Assembly (NCBI GenBank): GCA_902506565.1
Contig: LR732703.1
Location: 3,248,916 to 3,312,915, forward strand
Source: Burkholderiales bacterium 8X
Lineage (GTDB): Bacteria > Pseudomonadota > Gammaproteobacteria > Burkholderiales > Burkholderiaceae_C
Direction of reading: 5' to 3'
DNA length: 64,000 bases
Below, one piece after another: positions 59,948 through 64,000 of this stretch (position 1 is the first letter of the stretch; each line of letters opens with the position of its first letter). The position numbers were made by a program, and so were the translations under genes. The notes under the pieces were generated by a model. It ran no database searches and was not told the DNA's origin. It worked only from the letters and a program-made list of their open reading frames with translations.

Positions 59948-60513
59948 AGTACCTGGCTGGCTATTCCGCGACGCTGCGCGCCGAGGTCGAGCAGCTGATC
60001 GCAGAAGGCCGGCTCGGCGCCTTGCTGACCCGACGCTATCCGGTCGGCCATGCAAGCGACGAGGGGCAAGCCGCACACCTCGGATCGCGCGGTACGCACG
60101 GGGTGCGCGACGATCGCGCACTCTTCGACTACGTGATGCGGCTACGCGGTGAATTCATGCGCAATGCCGAGCCGCTCAACAAGGTGATGTTCGACAACAA
60201 GCTGCAGGTGATTCGGCATGCGCTCGGCACCCACACCACGGTCTCCCGGGTGCAGGGCAGCAAGCTCAAGTCGAAGCGCGAGATCCGGATCGCCAGCCTC
60301 TTCAAGGAAGTGCCGGAGCCGCTCTTGCGGATGATCGTCGTGCATGAACTCGCGCACCTCAAGGAGCGCGAACACGACAAGGCGTTCTACCAGCTGTGCC
60401 TGCACATGGAGCCCGACTACCACCGGCTGGAACTTGACTTGCGCCTTTACTTGACGCATCTCGATGTCGGCGGCGAGGCGCTCTGGCGGCCCGCGTCCTC
60501 GCCCCGCGCCTGA
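59944..60513 (+). CDS. YgjP-like/DUF45 putative metallopeptidase
   Basis: A 189-residue protein of the YgjP (DUF45, M48-like) family. The HELAH zinc motif (VVHELAHLKEREHDKAFYQL) lies at about residue 137, with the following glutamate and histidine as probable further ligands. NKVMFDNKLQVIRHALGTHTTVSRVQGSKLKSKREIRIASLFKEVPEPLLRMI precedes it. The start is a GTG overlapping the Hsp70-like gene's stop, so these two and lysS form a coupled run. Substrates are not known. It converges on nagZ across a short repeat-bearing gap. Confidence 0.82.
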   Translation: MKYLAGYSATLRAEVEQLIAEGRLGALLTRRYPVGHASDEGQAAHLGSRGTHGVRDDRALFDYVMRLRGEFMRNAEPLNKVMFDNKLQVIRHALGTHTTVSRVQGSKLKSKREIRIASLFKEVPEPLLRMIVVHELAHLKEREHDKAFYQLCLHMEPDYHRLELDLRLYLTHLDVGGEALWRPASSPRA

Positions 60514-60515
60514 GC

Positions 60516-60550
60516 CTCGGCTTGGCTTGGCTTGGCTTGGCGAAGCCGAG
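60516..60550. repeat. CTTGG pentanucleotide repeat in a hairpin loop between convergent genes
   Basis: Four copies of CTTGG (60521-60540) lie between CTCGGCTT (60516-60523, overlapping the first copy) and its reverse complement AAGCCGAG (60543-60550). A stem-loop with a repeat loop would form at the 3' ends of both convergent transcripts. There is no T-run, so termination is uncertain. Confidence 0.75.
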
Positions 60551-60567
60551 CCCCGTGCCCGACGGAT

Positions 60568-61644
60568 TCAGTCGCGAGGCAGCTCAGCCAAAGCGTGGCG
60601 ATACGAAGACGATTGCATGAGCGCCTCCCAGCCCAGCGACGGCCGGCTCGGCAGCAGGGCGCGTCGACGCGCCTCGCCAGCGGCGGAAGAAACCCAGTTG
60701 CCGTTGCGAAGCCGTTCGTCGAAGGCCTGGAGCGTTTCGTCCAGCACGGTGCTGTCGCCGATGCTTTGGTTGCAGATCAAGGCGAGGTCGCATCCGGCCG
60801 CGAGTGCCGCCCCGGCTGCTTCGGCGTAACTGAGAAGGCGGCCGTCGATGCGCCTCGCCGCCTCCATGCTGAGGTCGTCGCTGAACACGGCGCCGTCGAA
60901 GCCAAGTTGATTGCGCAACACCTCCTGCAGCCACTTCGGCGAGAAGCCCGCCGGCCGGGCGTCGACCTTGGCATAGATGACATGCGCCGGCATCACGGCG
61001 CTGAGCGTGCCGGCGAGCCAGTCATAGGGTTTCGCATCCTCGGCCAGGATGGCCTTCAGGCTGCGCCGATCGACCGGCGCGTCGACATGCGAGTCGGCCT
61101 TGACGAAACCGTGCCCCGGAAAATGCTTGCCGCAGTTCGCCATGCCGGCCAGGAGCATGCCGTGCGCAAGACTCCTTGCGAGCATCGCGACCACGCGCGG
61201 ATCGCGATGGAAGCTGCGATCGCCGATCACGCTGCTTTCGCCGTAGTCGAGGTCGAGCACCGGCGCGAAGCTGAAGTCGACGCCGCAGGAACGAAGCTCG
61301 GAAGCCAAGACCAGACCGCAGGCCACCGCGGCCTTGGTGGCTGCCAGCGCATCCTCCATCCACAGCCGGCCCAGGCGGCGCATCGAAGGCAGCCGCGTGA
61401 AACCGTCGGTGCGAAAGCGCTGGACGCGCCCTCCTTCGTGGTCGACACAGATCAGAAGGTCTTCGCGGATCGACTTGATCTCGGCATTGAGCGCCTGCAT
61501 CTGCGCGCGATTCTGCCAGTTGCGGCCGAAGTGGATCACGCCGCCGACCAGGGGATGGGCGAGGCGGCGACGGTCGTTCGCGTTCAACGTGGTGCCGGCC
61601 ACGTCGATGATGAGCGGCGCCTGCACGGGCGATGCGGTGCTCAT
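60568..61644 (-). CDS. nagZ: Beta-N-acetylhexosaminidase
   Basis: A family GH3 cytosolic enzyme that removes N-acetylglucosamine from muropeptides during cell-wall recycling. The 358-residue TIM-barrel protein has [14 protein letters not shown], the family's [16 protein letters not shown] with the catalytic histidine-aspartate pair, and FSDDLSM with the nucleophile aspartate. Length is normal. It is the last gene of era-recO-pdxJ-acpS-nagZ and overlaps acpS by 4 bases. Confidence 0.96.
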   Translation of the reverse strand: MSTASPVQAPLIIDVAGTTLNANDRRRLAHPLVGGVIHFGRNWQNRAQMQALNAEIKSIREDLLICVDHEGGRVQRFRTDGFTRLPSMRRLGRLWMEDALAATKAAVACGLVLASELRSCGVDFSFAPVLDLDYGESSVIGDRSFHRDPRVVAMLARSLAHGMLLAGMANCGKHFPGHGFVKADSHVDAPVDRRSLKAILAEDAKPYDWLAGTLSAVMPAHVIYAKVDARPAGFSPKWLQEVLRNQLGFDGAVFSDDLSMEAARRIDGRLLSYAEAAGAALAAGCDLALICNQSIGDSTVLDETLQAFDERLRNGNWVSSAAGEARRRALLPSRPSLGWEALMQSSSYRHALAELPRD

Positions 61645-62036
61645 CGATTGCGCTCGACGACCACGAAGCTGGCCGCATAGTCCGCCTCGTCGGTCACGGT
61701 GACATGGGCGCGGAGGCCTTCGGCTTCGAACCAGGCCTTGAGCGCGCCGTGCAGCACGATGACCGGCTTGCCGCTGGCCTCATTGGCCACTTCGCACAGC
61801 CGCCAGCTCATCGGCGAATGCATGCCCTTGCCGATCGCCTTGCTGAAGGCTTCCTTGGCGGAGAAACGGGTCGCCAGGTAGCTCAGGCCACGGCGCGGCA
61901 GGCGGGCGCTGCGGCGTCGCCATACGGCCAGTTCGCCATCGCTCAGCACCCGGCGGGCAAAGCGCTCGCCATGGCGCTCGAAGGTCGCGGCAACCCGGCG
62001 GATGTCGCAGATGTCGGTACCGATGCCGTAGATCAC
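61641..62036 (-). CDS. acpS: Holo-[acyl-carrier-protein] synthase
   Basis: Transfers 4'-phosphopantetheine from CoA to acyl carrier protein. The 131-residue protein has [14 protein letters not shown] with the magnesium-binding aspartate, and [16 protein letters not shown], the signature with the catalytic glutamate and lysine. Length is normal. It overlaps pdxJ and nagZ by 4 bases each. Confidence 0.96.
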   Translation of the reverse strand: MIYGIGTDICDIRRVAATFERHGERFARRVLSDGELAVWRRRSARLPRRGLSYLATRFSAKEAFSKAIGKGMHSPMSWRLCEVANEASGKPVIVLHGALKAWFEAEGLRAHVTVTDEADYAASFVVVERNR

Positions 62037-62791
62037 CGCGCCTCTTCGATTCGCTTCAGATACTCGCGGGTCGCGGCCGCATAGCCGAGTTCCAGCGCGT
62101 CGGCCACGAACGCATGGCCGATGGAGACTTCGCGCACGCCCGCGACCGCCGCGAGGAACTCGGTGAGGTTCTCCCGGCTCAGGTCGTGGCCTGCGTTGAC
62201 CTCGAGCCCGGCCGCTCGTGCCGCCTTGGCCGCTTCGACGTAGAGCTGGAGCACCGACGCAGCCCGCGAAGTGTCGCGCGACGCCGCATAGCCTTCGGTG
62301 TAGAGCTCGACGCGGTCGGCGCCCACTGCCTTGGCCGCCGCCATCATCCCGGGATCGGGATCCATGAAAAGGCTCACCCGCACCCCATGGCTGTGCGCTT
62401 CGGCGATCAGCGGCCGGAGGCGTTCGGCATCCTCCGGAAAGCTCCAGCCGTGGTCGCTGGTGGCCTGGCTCTCGTCATCCGGCACGAAGGTGGCCTGCTG
62501 CGGCCGAAGCTCGCGGACGAACTCCATCAGGTTGTGGAACGGGTTGCCCTCGATGTTGAACTCGGCGGCGGGCCAGTCCTTGGCCAGCAGGGCAGAGAGA
62601 TCGTGCACGTCTTGTGGTCGGATGTGTCGCTGGTCGGGCCGCGGATGCACGGTGATGCCGTGAGCGCCGGCGTCGAGGCACAAGGCCGCTGCATACAGCA
62701 CGCTCGGGATCCCCAGCGGTCGAGTGTTGCGGACCAGGGCGACCTTGTTCAGGTTGACCGACAGCGCAGTACGGTTGGAAGGGCTGGTCAT
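62033..62791 (-). CDS. pdxJ: Pyridoxine 5'-phosphate synthase
   Basis: Condenses 1-deoxyxylulose 5-phosphate with aminoacetone phosphate into pyridoxine phosphate. The 252-residue TIM-barrel protein shows [59 protein letters not shown], and [15 protein letters not shown], all conserved. The ATG at 62791 overlaps the recO stop; the frame stays open further upstream but is then inside recO. It lies between recO and acpS, the common order. Confidence 0.97.
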   Translation of the reverse strand: MTSPSNRTALSVNLNKVALVRNTRPLGIPSVLYAAALCLDAGAHGITVHPRPDQRHIRPQDVHDLSALLAKDWPAAEFNIEGNPFHNLMEFVRELRPQQATFVPDDESQATSDHGWSFPEDAERLRPLIAEAHSHGVRVSLFMDPDPGMMAAAKAVGADRVELYTEGYAASRDTSRAASVLQLYVEAAKAARAAGLEVNAGHDLSRENLTEFLAAVAGVREVSIGHAFVADALELGYAAATREYLKRIEEAR

Positions 62792-63546
62792 AGAGCTTGC
62801 AGATCTCTCATCATCTGCCGGGTTCGCAGGGTTGCAACGCCGCAATGGTAGTTCAGCAAGGTACGCAATTGCGGGCGCAGACCGGCCGCCATCGAGGCAC
62901 AGGCACGCAAGGTCGCGGTAAACGGCGCGAGGTCGTCGAGTGCCAGCTGCAGCGCCTCCCAGGCGGCGCCGGCGAGCGCGGCCTCTTCGTCGTCCGCCGG
63001 GCGGAGCCCGGCCTCGGGCACCAGGGCATAGCGGGCATCGGGCTCGAGCGGCGCCAGGGTCGCCGTCTGTACGTCGAGCGACGGCAGCAAGCCGACTTCG
63101 CGCAGCAGCAGGAGCTCGAATGCGCGCAAAGCCGCCGACTGGGTCGCCGCCTGCGCACCCGCGTGCTCGCTCGCCAGCACCTGGACCACGGCCGCATAGG
63201 CGTCGAAGAGCGCCGCATGCGGATCGTCGCGCGCCAGGAGACGGAGCAGCAGCTCGTTGACGTAGTAGCCGGACAACAGCGCCTCGCCGGTCGGCATGAC
63301 ATGGCCGCCCATCCACTCCGCGCCCTTCAGCGTGCGGATCTCGGCATCGCCGCTGTAGTTGAGCTGCAGCGGTTGCAGCGGCAGCAGCACCGGCCGGAAG
63401 TTGGAGCTCGGCCGCTTGGCACCCTTGGCCACCAGCGCGATGCGCCCGTGATGGCGGGTGAAGGTCTCCAGGATCAGGCTCGACTCGCTCCAGTCGTAGC
63501 GATGCAGCACATAGGCCGGCTCGTGGGCGATGCGTCTGGCGACCAC
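62788..63546 (-). CDS. recO: DNA repair protein RecO
   Basis: Acts in recombinational repair with RecF and RecR. The 252-residue protein starts (GTG) [49 protein letters not shown], the OB-fold N-terminal domain. A helical C-terminal domain follows; the zinc-finger cysteines of some RecO proteins are not evident. An in-frame TGA lies upstream, so GTG at 63546 is the first usable start. It lies 23 bases after era and overlaps pdxJ by ATGA. Confidence 0.93.
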   Translation of the reverse strand: MVARRIAHEPAYVLHRYDWSESSLILETFTRHHGRIALVAKGAKRPSSNFRPVLLPLQPLQLNYSGDAEIRTLKGAEWMGGHVMPTGEALLSGYYVNELLLRLLARDDPHAALFDAYAAVVQVLASEHAGAQAATQSAALRAFELLLLREVGLLPSLDVQTATLAPLEPDARYALVPEAGLRPADDEEAALAGAAWEALQLALDDLAPFTATLRACASMAAGLRPQLRTLLNYHCGVATLRTRQMMRDLQAL

Positions 63547-63569
63547 GTCAGGGAATCAGCGCGAGACGC

Positions 63570-64000
63570 TCATTCGTAGCCGAACGACTTCACGCGCGCC
63601 TCGTCGTCCGCCCAGCCGGAGCGCACCTTGACCCACAGCTCGATGAACACCTTGGCATCCGCGAGCTTCTCGAGCTCTTGCCGGGTTTCCATGCCGATGC
63701 GCTTGATGCGCTCGCCCTTGTCCCCGATCACCATCGCCTTGTGGCCGTCGCGCTCCACCACGATGGTGGCGGCGATCCGCAGCAGCCGTTTCTGGCCCTT
63801 GCGCGCCGGAGGCTCCTCCTCGAACTTGTCGATGATGACGGTCGAGGTGTAGGGCAGCTCGTCGCCTGTCAGGCGGAAAAGTTTCTCGCGCACCAGTTCG
63901 CTTGCGAGGAACTGCTCGCTGCGGTCGGTGAGCTCGTCCTCGGCGTACCAGAAAGGCTGCTCGGGCAGGTACTTGCTGCAGATGCCCAGGAGTCGCTCGA
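63570..64000 (-). CDS. era: GTPase Era, C-terminal part (5' end outside window)
   Basis: Era binds 16S rRNA and helps 30S maturation. The visible 143 residues are the end of the protein: [29 protein letters not shown] and the KH domain with [40 protein letters not shown], the usual ending for Era. The frame is open to the window end, so the GTPase domain lies beyond position 64000. It heads the visible era-recO-pdxJ-acpS-nagZ run; rnc and lepB would be expected upstream. Confidence 0.95.
   Translation of the reverse strand, partial: ERLLGICSKYLPEQPFWYAEDELTDRSEQFLASELVREKLFRLTGDELPYTSTVIIDKFEEEPPARKGQKRLLRIAATIVVERDGHKAMVIGDKGERIKRIGMETRQELEKLADAKVFIELWVKVRSGWADDEARVKSFGYE

Noticed and set aside
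63556..63573. ATG overlapping the era stop that could start recO
   Set aside because: It reads five codons and then meets an in-frame TGA, so it cannot start recO; the GTG at 63546 is used instead.

Overview
This window reads as a stretch of core chromosome from a high-GC betaproteobacterium of the Burkholderiales, most likely Comamonadaceae (Variovorax-like). The grounds are the gene neighbourhoods and protein families, not a database search: rpsP-rimM-trmD-rplS, era-recO-pdxJ-acpS-nagZ, leuCDB-asd-fimV-truA-trpFBA-accD, a DUF3579 protein, a SirB1-type TPR protein and a short (634-residue) FeoB. Genes are tightly packed on both strands. Many neighbours overlap by ATGA, and no gap between genes exceeds about 220 bases. 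I saw no tRNA, rRNA, insertion sequence, prophage, CRISPR array or other mobile feature.

Layout. 1-5.5 kb: the end of rsgA, a CobD/AmpE-type membrane protein, a CoA-type NUDIX hydrolase, the rpsP-rimM-trmD-rplS operon, and a GNAT/TM2 pair. 5.5-10.1 kb: phosphate transport (pit plus its DUF47 partner), then folK-pcnB-hda. 10.3-15.4 kb: purM, an AI-2E-type permease, a VOC protein, a SirB1-like protein and murJ. 15.4-21.5 kb: rpsT, a DUF3579 protein, argD-argF, and the tryptophan-to-anthranilate operon kynB-kynU-kynA. 21.5-25.2 kb: a flavin monooxygenase and the Fur-controlled feoA-feoB plus a small Cys-rich membrane protein.

25.3-42.1 kb is a TCA-cycle supercluster. On the minus strand lie acnA and, separately, mdh-tam-CitE-like-secreted protein-acnB. 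On the plus strand lie a GntR regulator and sdhC-sdhD-sdhA-sdhB-sdhE-gltA, ending at a strong terminator. Together these supply citrate synthase, both aconitases, succinate dehydrogenase with its flavinylation factor, malate dehydrogenase, and a methyltransferase that removes trans-aconitate. 42.2-55.7 kb carries an entericidin-like lipoprotein, a LysR regulator overlapping leuC, leuCDB, asd, fimV, truA, trpF-trpB-trpA and accD. 55.7-64 kb carries YggT, a LON-domain protein, lysS with an Hsp70-like and a YgjP-like gene, and era-recO-pdxJ-acpS-nagZ (era is cut by the window end).

I did not find an undescribed multi-gene defence or mobile system; the gene content is housekeeping. The points worth a second look are regulatory or structural. 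Three ribosomal-protein promoters share a 17-base core. A perfect LysR-type dyad abuts its own regulator's start codon, and that regulator overlaps leuC by 106 bases. A 13-base tandem duplication sits against the sdhC start. Perfect palindromes lie before the GntR and XRE regulators, a Fur box lies before feoA, and a tam/CitE-like/secreted-protein cassette lies between mdh and acnB.
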